This document shows positions 24,315 through 32,381 of a DNA stretch of 36,469 nt, piece after piece. The position numbers and the translations under genes were made by a program. The stretch is from Novosphingobium lentum NBRC 107847 (GTDB lineage Bacteria > Pseudomonadota > Alphaproteobacteria > Sphingomonadales > Sphingomonadaceae): assembly GCF_001590965.1 (NCBI RefSeq), contig NZ_BCTW01000028.1:1-36469 (forward strand), read 5' to 3'. The notes beneath the pieces are model-generated. The model was not told the DNA's origin. It did no database searches and worked only from the letters and a program-made list of their open reading frames with translations. Position 1 is the first letter of the stretch. Each line of letters starts with the position of its first letter.

Positions 24315-25397
24315 ATGCTCGGTAAAGCTGCGGTGCTCGTTGGAAAGAACCGGCTGGAGACGTGGGACGTCGAGGTGTCAGCGCCGGAGCCGGGCGGCGC
24401 CGTTGTGCGAACCATTCTGGGCGGCGTTTGCGGCAGCGATGTGCACATCCTTACCGGGGAAGCAGGCGAAATGCCGTTCCCGATCATCCTCGGGCATGAG
24501 GGCGTGGGCGAGATCACCCAGCTGGGGGCCGGCGTATCCACCGATTATGCAGGCGTGCCGGTCAAGCCCGGCGACTTGGTCGTCTGGTCGCCCATCGCGC
24601 TGTGTCACCGCTGCTATTCATGCACCATTCTCGAAGAGACGCCGTGCGAGAACAGCCAGTATTTCGAAGATGCCGCAAAGCCGAACTGGGGCAGCTATTC
24701 GGAGTATGCGTGGCTGCCCAACAACATGCCGTTCTATCGCTTGCCCGACGGGGTGCAGCCCGAGGCGATTGCGGCGCTTGGCTGCGCGTTGCCCACGGTC
24801 CTGCGGGGGTTCGATCGCTGCGGGCCGGTCCGCTTCGGCGATTCCGTTGTCGTCCAGGGCGCTGGACCTGTCGGGCTATCAGGCGTGCTTGTCGCGGCGC
24901 AGGCGGGAGCGCGCGAAATCATCGTGATCGACGGCGCGCCGGCCCGGCTGGAGGCTGCGATCAAGCTGGGCGCGACGTCGACGGTTTCGCTGGGCCTGCC
25001 CGCCGAAGAGCGCAAGCGGATGATTTATGATCTGACCGGAAAGCAGGGACCGGACATCGTGATCGAGGCGGCGGGCGCGCTGCCGGCGTTTCCCGAAGGC
25101 GTGGACATCAGTGGGATTCATAGTCGCTACATCATTCTGGGGCTGTGGGGCGCGATCGGCACCCAGCCGATTTCTCCCCGCGACCTGACGTTGAAGAACC
25201 TGACCATCGGCGGCGCGTCGTTTCCGTCTCCGAAGAACTATTATCAGGCGATGCAGTTCGCGGCGCGGGTGCAGGACCGCGTGCCGCTGGCCGACCTGGT
25301 CAGCCATCGCTTCGGGATTGGTCAGGCAGCCGAGGCGCTTGAGGTCACAAGGACCGGCGTCGCCACCAAGGCCGTCATCGATCCCACCATGAACTGA
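24315..25397 (+). CDS. Zinc-dependent alcohol dehydrogenase, CamD-like
   Basis: 360 residues from ATG 24315 (GAGAGG 6 bases upstream); the open frame extends to 24171 without a ribosome site. Medium-chain dehydrogenase: catalytic zinc ligands Cys39 (GVCGSD) and His61-Glu62 (GHE), a structural zinc lobe with Cys97, Cys100, Cys103 and Cys111, and a Rossmann motif GAGPVGLSG. It lies 14 bp before a CYP101-family P450. This is the camD-camC order of the P. putida camphor operon, where CamD (about 361 residues) oxidises 5-exo-hydroxycamphor to 2,5-diketocamphane. The same role here is a strong inference from context and length. Confidence 0.92.
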   Translation: MLGKAAVLVGKNRLETWDVEVSAPEPGGAVVRTILGGVCGSDVHILTGEAGEMPFPIILGHEGVGEITQLGAGVSTDYAGVPVKPGDLVVWSPIALCHRCYSCTILEETPCENSQYFEDAAKPNWGSYSEYAWLPNNMPFYRLPDGVQPEAIAALGCALPTVLRGFDRCGPVRFGDSVVVQGAGPVGLSGVLVAAQAGAREIIVIDGAPARLEAAIKLGATSTVSLGLPAEERKRMIYDLTGKQGPDIVIEAAGALPAFPEGVDISGIHSRYIILGLWGAIGTQPISPRDLTLKNLTIGGASFPSPKNYYQAMQFAARVQDRVPLADLVSHRFGIGQAAEALEVTRTGVATKAVIDPTMN

Positions 25398-25411
25398 GCA
25401 AGGGCACTGGC

Positions 25412-26665
25412 ATGAACACCGATACGATGGCGCCGCCATCTGCCAAGCACCGCGTGCCGGTTCCGGCCCACGTTCCGGCCGACCTGGTGCGCGAAATCGA
25501 TATCTACGCGCTCGACGGTATCGAGGAGGGCGTCCACGAAGCGTGGAAAAAGGTGCAGCAGCCCGATACGCCGCCGCTCGTCTGGACCCCGTTGACCGGC
25601 GGCCACTGGATCGCGACGCGTGGCGTGCTGATCGACGATATCTATCGCAGCCCCGACCGTTTTTCGAGCCGGGTCATCTGGGTGCCGCGCGAGGCGGGCG
25701 AAGCCTATGAAATGGTGCCCACGAAGATGGATCCGCCGGAACATACGCCGTACCGCAAGGCGATCGACAAAGGCCTGAACCTCGCCCAGATCCGCAAGGT
25801 CGAAGGCGACATCCGGGCGGTGGCGATCGAACTCATCGAGGGTTTTGTGTCCACGGGTCAGTGTGACTTCGCCAGGGATTTTGCCGGCATCTTCCCGGTC
25901 AAGGTCTTCCTGGCGATTGCCGGCCTGCCAATGGATGACGCGGCCGGGCTCAATCTGCTCGCCAAGGAAATGACCCGCCCGTCGGGGAATACGCCCGAGG
26001 AACAGGGCAAATCGCTGCAGACGGCGAATGCCGGGTTCTTTGCGTATGTCGCCCCGATCATCGCGGCGCGACGCGGTGGCACCGGCACCGATCTGATCAC
26101 GCAGATGGTCAACAGCGAGATCAACGGCGCGCCGATGGCCGAAGACAAGTTGCTGGGCCTAGTGTCGTTGCTGCTGCTAGGCGGGCTCGACACGGTCGTC
26201 AATTTCCTCAGCTTCATGATGATCTACCTCGCGCGCCATCCCGAGACCGTCGCAGAGATGGTGTCGGACCCGATGAAGCTGCAGCGGGGCGTCGAGGAGA
26301 TGTTCCGCCGCTTCGCCGTCGTGTCCGACGCGCGCTATGTGGTCGAGGACATGGAGTATCATGGCACGCAGCTCAGGGCAGGGGATCTCATCCTCCTGCC
26401 GACGGCACTGCACGGCCTTGACGATACGCAGCACGAGAACCCGATGAAAGTCGATCTCTCGCGCCGCAACGTCGCGCATTCCACGTTCGCGCAAGGGCCG
26501 CACCGCTGCGCGGGTATGCATCTGGCCCGGCTGGAAGTCCTTGTCATGCTGCAGGAATGGCTTGCCCGCATCCCGCGCTTTTCGCTCAAGGACGGGGCTG
26601 CACCGATCTATCACGCCGGCATCGTTGCGGCGGTGGAAGATATTCCGCTCGTCTGGGAGGTTTGA
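25412..26665 (+). CDS. Cytochrome P450, CYP101 (P450cam) family
   Basis: 417 residues. Signature stretches of P450cam are kept: GGHWIATRG, PREAGEAY with Tyr99 at the place of the camphor-binding Tyr96, MDPPEH, GGLDTVVNFLSF in the I-helix (Asp260-Thr261 equal to Asp251-Thr252), a conserved Asp near SDARYVV, and the heme loop GPHRCAGMHLA with Cys366. Val247 of P450cam is replaced by Leu. It would hydroxylate camphor or a related bicyclic or norisoprenoid compound, making the alcohol for the upstream dehydrogenase. Its ferredoxin and reductase partners are not in the window. The flavin reductase gene follows by 8 bp. Confidence 0.95.
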   Translation: MNTDTMAPPSAKHRVPVPAHVPADLVREIDIYALDGIEEGVHEAWKKVQQPDTPPLVWTPLTGGHWIATRGVLIDDIYRSPDRFSSRVIWVPREAGEAYEMVPTKMDPPEHTPYRKAIDKGLNLAQIRKVEGDIRAVAIELIEGFVSTGQCDFARDFAGIFPVKVFLAIAGLPMDDAAGLNLLAKEMTRPSGNTPEEQGKSLQTANAGFFAYVAPIIAARRGGTGTDLITQMVNSEINGAPMAEDKLLGLVSLLLLGGLDTVVNFLSFMMIYLARHPETVAEMVSDPMKLQRGVEEMFRRFAVVSDARYVVEDMEYHGTQLRAGDLILLPTALHGLDDTQHENPMKVDLSRRNVAHSTFAQGPHRCAGMHLARLEVLVMLQEWLARIPRFSLKDGAAPIYHAGIVAAVEDIPLVWEV

Positions 26666-26673
26666 CAGCGCGC

Positions 26674-27165
26674 ATGTCCCTCGCCACCGACGCCGCAACG
26701 TTCCGACAGATACTGGGCCATTATCCCACCGGCGTGTGCGCGATAACGGCCATGCCGGACGGCGGCTCACCCGTCGCGATGGTGGTCGGTTCGTTCACAT
26801 CCGTTTCGCTGGATCCGCCGCTGGTGGCGTTCTTCCCGGACAAAAGTTCGTCCAGCTGGCCCAAGATCGAAGCGTGCAGCGGATTTTGCGTGAATGTTCT
26901 GGCGGATGACCAGGAAGCGCTGTGCCGCACGTTGGCGTCCAAGGATCCGGACAAGTTCGATGGCGTGCCGCATCACCTGTCTGCGCGCGGTGCGCCGATC
27001 CTGGATGGCGCGCTGGCATGGATCGACTGTTCGTTCCATGCGATCCACGAAGCGGGGGATCATTACATCGCGATTGGCGAGGTTCACGCGCTCGACATCC
27101 ACCATCCCGGCGCGCCCCTGCTGTTTCACAAAGGCCGCTACGGGAAGGTGGCATCCCTGCTTTAA
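26674..27165 (+). CDS. Flavin reductase (HpaC/Fred-like)
   Basis: 163 residues from ATG 26674; GGGAGG lies 13 bases upstream, slightly far. Flavin-reductase-like domain: TGVCAITAMPDG, a conserved VGSFTSVSLDPPLVAF, then WPKIEACSGFCVNVL and the C-terminal LLFHKGRYGKV. These enzymes make free reduced FMN or FAD with NAD(P)H for two-component monooxygenases. Here the two LLM proteins (30332 and 34133) are natural clients, as Fred serves the diketocamphane monooxygenases in P. putida. It is the last gene of the Zn-ADH/CYP101 operon and convergent with ribB. Confidence 0.92.
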   Translation: MSLATDAATFRQILGHYPTGVCAITAMPDGGSPVAMVVGSFTSVSLDPPLVAFFPDKSSSSWPKIEACSGFCVNVLADDQEALCRTLASKDPDKFDGVPHHLSARGAPILDGALAWIDCSFHAIHEAGDHYIAIGEVHALDIHHPGAPLLFHKGRYGKVASLL

Positions 27166-27180
27166 GCGGGGTTCCGGGTT

Positions 27181-28317
27181 CTATTCCGCCAAGGCATTTT
27201 CGGTGGCAACGTTCGGACCGCGCAACGGCACCCGATTGATCACCGTCAGGCCAAATCCTTCGAGCGCCGCCAGCTTCGCCTTGCTCGACGTGAGCAAGGT
27301 CATCTCGCGAACGCCCAGGTCGAGCAGGATCTGCGCGCCAATGCCATAATCGCGCGTGGCGTTCACGTCGTGATAGGACTTGCGCCCCCCCAGTATCCGC
27401 TTCGAGATTGAGTCCGGGCTGGGATCCCGAACAAACACGGCAACGGCCTGGCCATCGTGCGCCGCCATCGCCTGCAGCGCCTGCGGCACATATTCGGGAT
27501 GCGCCTGCGACCAGCCGAGCATGTCGGTGGTCATGTCCACCTGGTGTACGCGCACCAGCGTATCGCGATCCGGGCGCACGTCGCCTTTGACCAGCGCCAC
27601 GTGTTCGCCGCCGTCGACTAGGTTCCGGTAGACATGGATCGTGAGATCGCCGCCGTAAAAGCTGTGAAACGGCGCGCTGGCAACGCGTTGCACCAGTTTC
27701 TCGAACCGGCGGCGATAGGCGATCAGGTCGGCGATGGTGCCGACCTTCAGCCCATGTTCCTTGGCGAACACCAGCAGTTCGGGAAGTCGCGCCATGCTGC
27801 CATCGTCGTTCATGACCTCGCAAATGACCCCGGCCGGCGTCAGTCCGGCCAGACGCGAGATATCGACCGCAGCTTCGGTATGTCCGGCACGCACCAGCAC
27901 GCCGCCGTCGCGCGCGATCAGGGGAAAGACATGACCCGGCGAAACAATCTCGGCCGAGGTCTTGGTCGGATCGACGGCCACCGCAATCGTGTGCGCCCGG
28001 TCCTGCGCCGAAATTCCCGTCGTCACCCCGTCGCGAGCCTCGATCGACACGGTGAAGGCCGTGCCGTGGCCGGACTGATTGTTGACCGTCATCGGCGGCA
28101 GTTTCAGCTGTTCTGCACGGGCCTTGGTCATCGCCAGGCAGATCAGCCCGCGGGCATGCTTGGCCATGAAGTTGATCTGGCGCGGCGTGGCGAACTGGGC
28201 CGGGATGATGACATCACCTTCATTCTCGCGGTCGTCGGCATCGACCAGAATGTAGGGGAGGCCGTTGATCGCGTCCTGAATGATGTCCTCGATCGAGGAA
28301 ATGCCCTGGCTGCTCAT
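27181..28317 (-). CDS. ribB: 3,4-dihydroxy-2-butanone-4-phosphate synthase with degenerate RibA domain
   Basis: 378 residues. The N-terminal half is RibB, with the acidic active-site motif DDRENEGDVI and the GHVFPL and GHTEAAVDI motifs. It makes the four-carbon riboflavin precursor from ribulose 5-phosphate. The C-terminal half resembles GTP cyclohydrolase II, but the zinc-binding cysteines are absent: the region reads HQVDMTTDMLGW where RibA has a cysteine cluster. That matches the proteobacterial RibBX type, in which the second domain is not a cyclohydrolase. It lies 34 bp after a catabolic ligase under the same operator. A duplicate flavin-synthesis gene here probably supports the flavoenzymes of the pathway. 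Confidence 0.92.
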   Translation of the reverse strand: MSSQGISSIEDIIQDAINGLPYILVDADDRENEGDVIIPAQFATPRQINFMAKHARGLICLAMTKARAEQLKLPPMTVNNQSGHGTAFTVSIEARDGVTTGISAQDRAHTIAVAVDPTKTSAEIVSPGHVFPLIARDGGVLVRAGHTEAAVDISRLAGLTPAGVICEVMNDDGSMARLPELLVFAKEHGLKVGTIADLIAYRRRFEKLVQRVASAPFHSFYGGDLTIHVYRNLVDGGEHVALVKGDVRPDRDTLVRVHQVDMTTDMLGWSQAHPEYVPQALQAMAAHDGQAVAVFVRDPSPDSISKRILGGRKSYHDVNATRDYGIGAQILLDLGVREMTLLTSSKAKLAALEGFGLTVINRVPLRGPNVATENALAE

Positions 28318-28351
28318 GATCGATCTTTCCGTGTCGTGGACGCCAGCCTGC

Positions 28352-30037
28352 TCATGCCGCGCCCAAAGGCGCAGCGAGGTGGGCCAGCGCCATTTCCTTC
28401 AAAACGTTCTTCTGCACCTTGCCCGTGCCCGTCTTGGGCAGGTCATGTTCCGCGATGAACCAGATATCGCGCGGAAGTTTATACCCCGCGACCTGTGGCT
28501 TCAACCAGGCAAGGATCTCGTCCTCAGCGATGGTGTATCCCTCCGAGCGGACGACCCATGCGCTGCCGCATTCACCCCACCGATCGTCGGGCATCCCGAT
28601 GAAAAATGCCTGCGCGATCGCAGGATGGGTGGTGACGAGTTGCTCCAGTTCCTTGGGCGACACCAATTCGCCACGGCTCTTGTACAGCTCCTTCGATCGG
28701 CCTGTCAGGAACAGGTTCCCATCGGGCCGGAACTGCCCGAGATCGCCGGTGCGCAGCCATCCTCCGGGGAGGAACAGTTTTTCCGTTTCTTCCGGGCGGC
28801 GGAAGTAGCCCAGGCTGTTCATCGGCCCCCGCGTGCACAGCTCGCCCGCGCTTCCGGGCGGCAGATCGGCACCCGTCACGGGATCGATCGTCTTGAATTC
28901 GCAGATCCGGCCATCCTGTTCAGGAATTCCCGCAACACCGGCCTGAACGATGCAGCCCTGTGTTTCTGCAACGATTTCTATGGGGTCGCCGGGCTGGGTG
29001 CACACGATCGTGGCCGTGGCTTCGGTCTGGCCATAGCTGGTGAAGATCTCGCTGCAGCCGAACGTTTGCTGGATTTCCCGCCAGACCCAGCTGGGTGTGG
29101 GCGCGGCGGCGCTGTGCACCGCGGTAAGCGAGCCCAGATCGTAGGCCTTGATTTTCGCGCGCTCCATCATGGCGATGGTCATGGTGGGGACGCCCATCAG
29201 GTACGTGGCACGATGACGCTCGGTGGCGGACAGCAGCGCATCGGCATCGAAGCGGAGCAGGGGAACGATCGATCCGCCTACGATCATGCCGGACAGCAGG
29301 CCGACAACCAGTCCGAAGCCATGATACAGCGGGAGCGAGAAAACCGCTCTCCGCCCTTGCTCGAACGCCTGATGATATGCGCCGGCATAAGCCGCTCGCA
29401 GCAGGTTGTCGTGCGTCTGCATGACCCCTTTGGGCGAGCCGGTCGTGCCCGACGTGAACATGATGACGGCAGGATCGTGAGGTTGCGCTTGCTGCACGGG
29501 CGGTTCGCCGGTGGGAAGCGCGGCAAAAAACTCCTCCGGCGCTTCAACGTCATAAACCAGACCGCCGCGCAGTTCCGGCATCGTGGGGCAGTCACCGGTT
29601 CGCCAGCCGGGAATGAGCGCGTCCAGTTCCAGATCGAACCTGCGCGAACCGAAGCGCGCCATGCTGATGACGAGATTGCATCCCGCCTCCCGGATCACGT
29701 ATTCCAGTTCCTTGGGGCCGTAGAGAGTGTTGATTGCCACGGCGATTGCACCGGCCCGCCAGATCGCAAACATCAGCGGGACCGTTATCGGATAGTTGGC
29801 CAGCACCACGCCGACGCGGTCGCTGCGGCCGATGCCAAGCCCCGCAAGTGCGGATGCAAAGCACTCCGATTGGGTATAGACTGCAGCATAATCGAGCGTC
29901 TGCTCGTCGGTTATGACCAGCGGTTCGGCCGCAAAATACCGTTGCGCATGCTGGAGATAGGCGTCGAGAGTCATCTCCTCCCAGACAGGGTGCCGGTCCG
30001 ACATGGCCTGACGCCGCGCAGCTGTAGACTCGATCAC
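28352..30037 (-). CDS. AMP-forming acyl-CoA ligase
   Basis: 561 residues from a GTG at 30037, chosen because GGAGAGG lies 7 bases upstream; ATG 30004 is an alternative with a poor site. ANL-superfamily motifs occur in order: the phosphate loop FTSGTTGSPKG, TSYGQTEATA, the GWLRTGDLG hinge region, KSRGELVSPKELE, and PKTGTGKVQKN with the catalytic lysine. It would form the CoA ester of a carboxylic acid intermediate. In camphor breakdown the acid made after 2,5-diketocamphane cleavage must be CoA-activated before OTEMO acts, and this enzyme is the obvious local candidate. It is first in an operon with ribB. Confidence 0.92.
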   Translation of the reverse strand: MIESTAARRQAMSDRHPVWEEMTLDAYLQHAQRYFAAEPLVITDEQTLDYAAVYTQSECFASALAGLGIGRSDRVGVVLANYPITVPLMFAIWRAGAIAVAINTLYGPKELEYVIREAGCNLVISMARFGSRRFDLELDALIPGWRTGDCPTMPELRGGLVYDVEAPEEFFAALPTGEPPVQQAQPHDPAVIMFTSGTTGSPKGVMQTHDNLLRAAYAGAYHQAFEQGRRAVFSLPLYHGFGLVVGLLSGMIVGGSIVPLLRFDADALLSATERHRATYLMGVPTMTIAMMERAKIKAYDLGSLTAVHSAAAPTPSWVWREIQQTFGCSEIFTSYGQTEATATIVCTQPGDPIEIVAETQGCIVQAGVAGIPEQDGRICEFKTIDPVTGADLPPGSAGELCTRGPMNSLGYFRRPEETEKLFLPGGWLRTGDLGQFRPDGNLFLTGRSKELYKSRGELVSPKELEQLVTTHPAIAQAFFIGMPDDRWGECGSAWVVRSEGYTIAEDEILAWLKPQVAGYKLPRDIWFIAEHDLPKTGTGKVQKNVLKEMALAHLAAPLGAA

Positions 30038-30056
30038 CTCTGTGCCTCTCCGTACC

Positions 30057-30097
30057 CTAATTATCATTAGCATGACAATTTCGTGCTTTTGCGTCAA
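30057..30097 (-). promoter_or_regulatory. Promoter and operator for ligase-ribB operon
   Basis: On the minus strand TTGACG (30097-30092) is followed after 17 bases by CATGCT. The perfect palindrome CTAATTATCATTAG (30057-30070) begins within that -10 and covers the probable transcription start, as in the SDR and diketocamphane-type promoters. Confidence 0.65.
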
Positions 30098-30270
30098 GTG
30101 TGATGCGTTGCGCCTGCGCGTTGCCGCACAAGTCCAAGCTATTCCGGCGTGAGGCTGCGTCGCTGTTAATAATATGAATTAAAACGAAAGAATGTTACAA
30201 ATGCCGCTTGAATCAAGGCTTGAGCGGCGGGGTCTCGCCGTCACGGAGCGCGCAAAACGTTTTGAAGGGC

Positions 30271-30300
30271 TTGCCATATTGACCTAATTGCTATTAGTCT
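30271..30300 (+). promoter_or_regulatory. Promoter and operator for LLM-crotonase-lactonase operon
   Basis: TTGCCA (30271-30276) and TAGTCT (30295-30300) are 18 bases apart. The palindrome CTAATTGCTATTAG (30284-30297) fills the spacer and overlaps the -10. It shares this divergent region (30038-30331) with the ligase promoter; nothing else is visible there. Confidence 0.65.
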
Positions 30301-30331
30301 AAATTTGAGCAGTCGCAGTTTGGAGGCATGT

Positions 30332-31441
30332 ATGGATGTGGGCTTGGGGCTGACGTTCCAGAATCTGAAGGATCAGGTCAGCGATATCGAGGTGTTCCGG
30401 CACGAACTGGCGTTGGCGGCGAGCGCCGAGGATCAGGGTTTCGACTCCGTGTGGACGCCCGAGCACCATTTCACCGGGTACATGATGACACCCAACGTGC
30501 CGCAGTTCCTGTCGTGGGTCGCCGCCAAGACGTCGCGGATCAAGCTGGGCACCACGGTCACCGTGTTGCCGTGGCAGAACCCGATCCGCATCGCCGAGAG
30601 CTTTATCCTGCTTGACCATCTGTCAGAAGGGCGCGCCATTCTGGGCATCGGCCGGGGGCTCGGAAAAGGCGAGTTCGACGGCTTCCAGGTGCCGATGGGC
30701 GAAGCACGCAAGCGGTTCCGTGAATATGCCGAAGCGCTGTTGCAGGCGCTGGAGACCGGCGTCATGGAATATGACGGCGATTATCTGCAGCAACCCCGGG
30801 TTGAACTGCGCCCGCACCCTTATGCCAGCTATCGCGGCCGGGTCTTCGCGTCGGCCGTGTCGCCTGAATCGGTAAAGCTGATGGCCAACCTCGACGTCGG
30901 CTTGATGATCATCGCGCAAAAGCCGTGGGATCGCGTGGCGGAAGACGTCAAAAGCTATCGTGACCGCTTCTTCGCCATGCAGGGCCGGCCGGCGCCGAAG
31001 CCCGTCGTCGTTGCCTTCGTCGCGGTCAACGAGGATGCGGCCAAGGCGCAGGAAATGCGCGACAAGTACCTTGTGGAATACGCCCGCTCGACCTCGGCCT
31101 TTTACCAGTTCGGTAACAAGGAGTTCGAGAAGATCGAAGGCTACGAATATTACGGTGCGCTGGCCAACAGCGTGGAAAAGCACGGCATCGAGAAGTTCAA
31201 CAATTTCCTCGCAGATCTTCAGATCTGGGGACGTCCGGAAGAGGTCGTGGAAAAGCTGAAGGCGATGGTCGATCGCTTCGATGTGGGAAGTTTCATCATC
31301 TACACCCAGTTCGGCGATATGCCCTTCGACGTCGGTCGGGAAAATTTCGAGCTGTTCGCGCGCAAGGTCCTGCCGCATCTGAAGGACATCGACGTGTCGG
31401 CGCCGGTAGCGGCACCGGCTCCGCTGCAAACGGTGGCCTGA
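30332..31441 (+). CDS. LLM-class flavin-dependent oxidoreductase
   Basis: 369 residues from ATG 30332, with GGAGG 5 bases upstream. Luciferase-like TIM-barrel: LGLTFQNL at the first strand, DSVWTPEHHF (the PEHHF motif of alkanal-monooxygenase relatives), TVTVLPWQNP and ILGIGRGLGKGEFDGF. Such enzymes use reduced FMN from a separate reductase, and the gene at 26674 fits. It belongs to a different subgroup from the diketocamphane-like LLM at 34133. It is the first gene of an operon with a crotonase, a lactonase and perhaps a TetR gene. A second Baeyer-Villiger or hydroxylation step is possible; the substrate is unknown. Confidence 0.9.
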   Translation: MDVGLGLTFQNLKDQVSDIEVFRHELALAASAEDQGFDSVWTPEHHFTGYMMTPNVPQFLSWVAAKTSRIKLGTTVTVLPWQNPIRIAESFILLDHLSEGRAILGIGRGLGKGEFDGFQVPMGEARKRFREYAEALLQALETGVMEYDGDYLQQPRVELRPHPYASYRGRVFASAVSPESVKLMANLDVGLMIIAQKPWDRVAEDVKSYRDRFFAMQGRPAPKPVVVAFVAVNEDAAKAQEMRDKYLVEYARSTSAFYQFGNKEFEKIEGYEYYGALANSVEKHGIEKFNNFLADLQIWGRPEEVVEKLKAMVDRFDVGSFIIYTQFGDMPFDVGRENFELFARKVLPHLKDIDVSAPVAAPAPLQTVA

Positions 31442-31509
31442 AGGACACTGCGTGAGAACAAGTCTGCGGCGCCGCGAAAGATGGCGCCTGGGCGGGAACG
31501 AGGAAGAGC

Positions 31510-32361
31510 ATGGCAGATAGCGAACAATTGGTGCTCTACGAAGTGCGCGACGGCACGGCGTGGATCACGCTCAACCGTCCCGAAAAGCGCAATGCGTTGA
31601 GCGAGCCGCTGCAGGAGCAGCTCCATGCCATGCTGTGGGCAGCCGATGAGGACAATCGCGTCCACGCCGTTGTCCTGAAGGCGGCTGGACCCGACTTCTG
31701 TTCCGGCTACGACCTGCAGAAGTACGACCAGCCCATTCCCGGCCAGGTCGAACACAAGCGCGGCCGTGCCAAATTCGATGACGACAGCTGGCATCAGGAA
31801 AAAGCGCAGCGGCTGCGCATGGCGTTGTTCGACATGCACAAGCCGGTGATTGCGCAAGTGCATGGGCGTTGCCTCGCCGGCGGGACCGATCTTGCGCTGC
31901 TGTGCGACATGGTGATCTGCACGGACGATGCGCTGTTCGGGTTCCCGCCGGCGCGTTCGCAAGGATCGCTGCCAAGCCACATGTGGCTCTACCTCGTCGG
32001 CCCGCAGTGGGCGAAGCGGTTGCTTCTCACCGGCGATTCGATCCGCGGCAACGATGCAGCGCAGATCGGCCTGGCGCTGAAGGCGGTTCCGGCCGATCGG
32101 CTCGACGCGGAAGTCGCCGCGCTGGCGGCGCGCCTTGCGCTGATCGACCCCGATCTGCTCAGTGCCAACAAGCGGATCGTCAACATCGGCCTGGAGCTGA
32201 TGGGCGCGCGAACGCTGCAGCGCATGGCCGCCGAAATGGATGCGCGCGGGCATCTGGCGGGCAGCCGCACCCGCTTCAATGAAACCGTGCGCACCGAGGG
32301 ACTGAAGGAGGCCGTGCGTCAGCGCGACGAGCCGTTCGGCGACCCGGTGGTCAAGCTGTGA
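31510..32361 (+). CDS. Crotonase-family protein with atypical active site
   Basis: 283 residues. The core is clear: WITLNRPEKRNALS, and the oxyanion loops PDFCSGYDLQKY and GRCLAGGTDLALLCD. The usual glutamates of enoyl-CoA hydratase are not where expected: GFPPARSQGSLPSHMWLYLVG has proline-alanine instead of PEA, and no GG-xxR-LPR follows. The segment SHMWLYLVGPQWAKRLLLTG loosely recalls 6-oxocamphor hydrolase, a crotonase that cleaves C-C bonds in cyclic diketones. It may therefore be an isomerase or a C-C hydrolase rather than a hydratase. It lies between the LLM gene and the lactonase gene, whose upstream GTG overlaps its stop. Confidence 0.88.
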   Translation: MADSEQLVLYEVRDGTAWITLNRPEKRNALSEPLQEQLHAMLWAADEDNRVHAVVLKAAGPDFCSGYDLQKYDQPIPGQVEHKRGRAKFDDDSWHQEKAQRLRMALFDMHKPVIAQVHGRCLAGGTDLALLCDMVICTDDALFGFPPARSQGSLPSHMWLYLVGPQWAKRLLLTGDSIRGNDAAQIGLALKAVPADRLDAEVAALAARLALIDPDLLSANKRIVNIGLELMGARTLQRMAAEMDARGHLAGSRTRFNETVRTEGLKEAVRQRDEPFGDPVVKL

Positions 32362-32381
32362 CGACAAGGCAGGATGGAACT

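Noticed and set aside
28280..30070. A 596-codon plus-strand frame over the ligase gene
   Set aside because: It is the mirror of a clear AMP-forming ligase with all motifs in order on the minus strand.
30328..30330. ATG as the start of the first LLM gene
   Set aside because: It is out of frame; the in-frame ATG at 30332 follows GGAGG at the proper distance.
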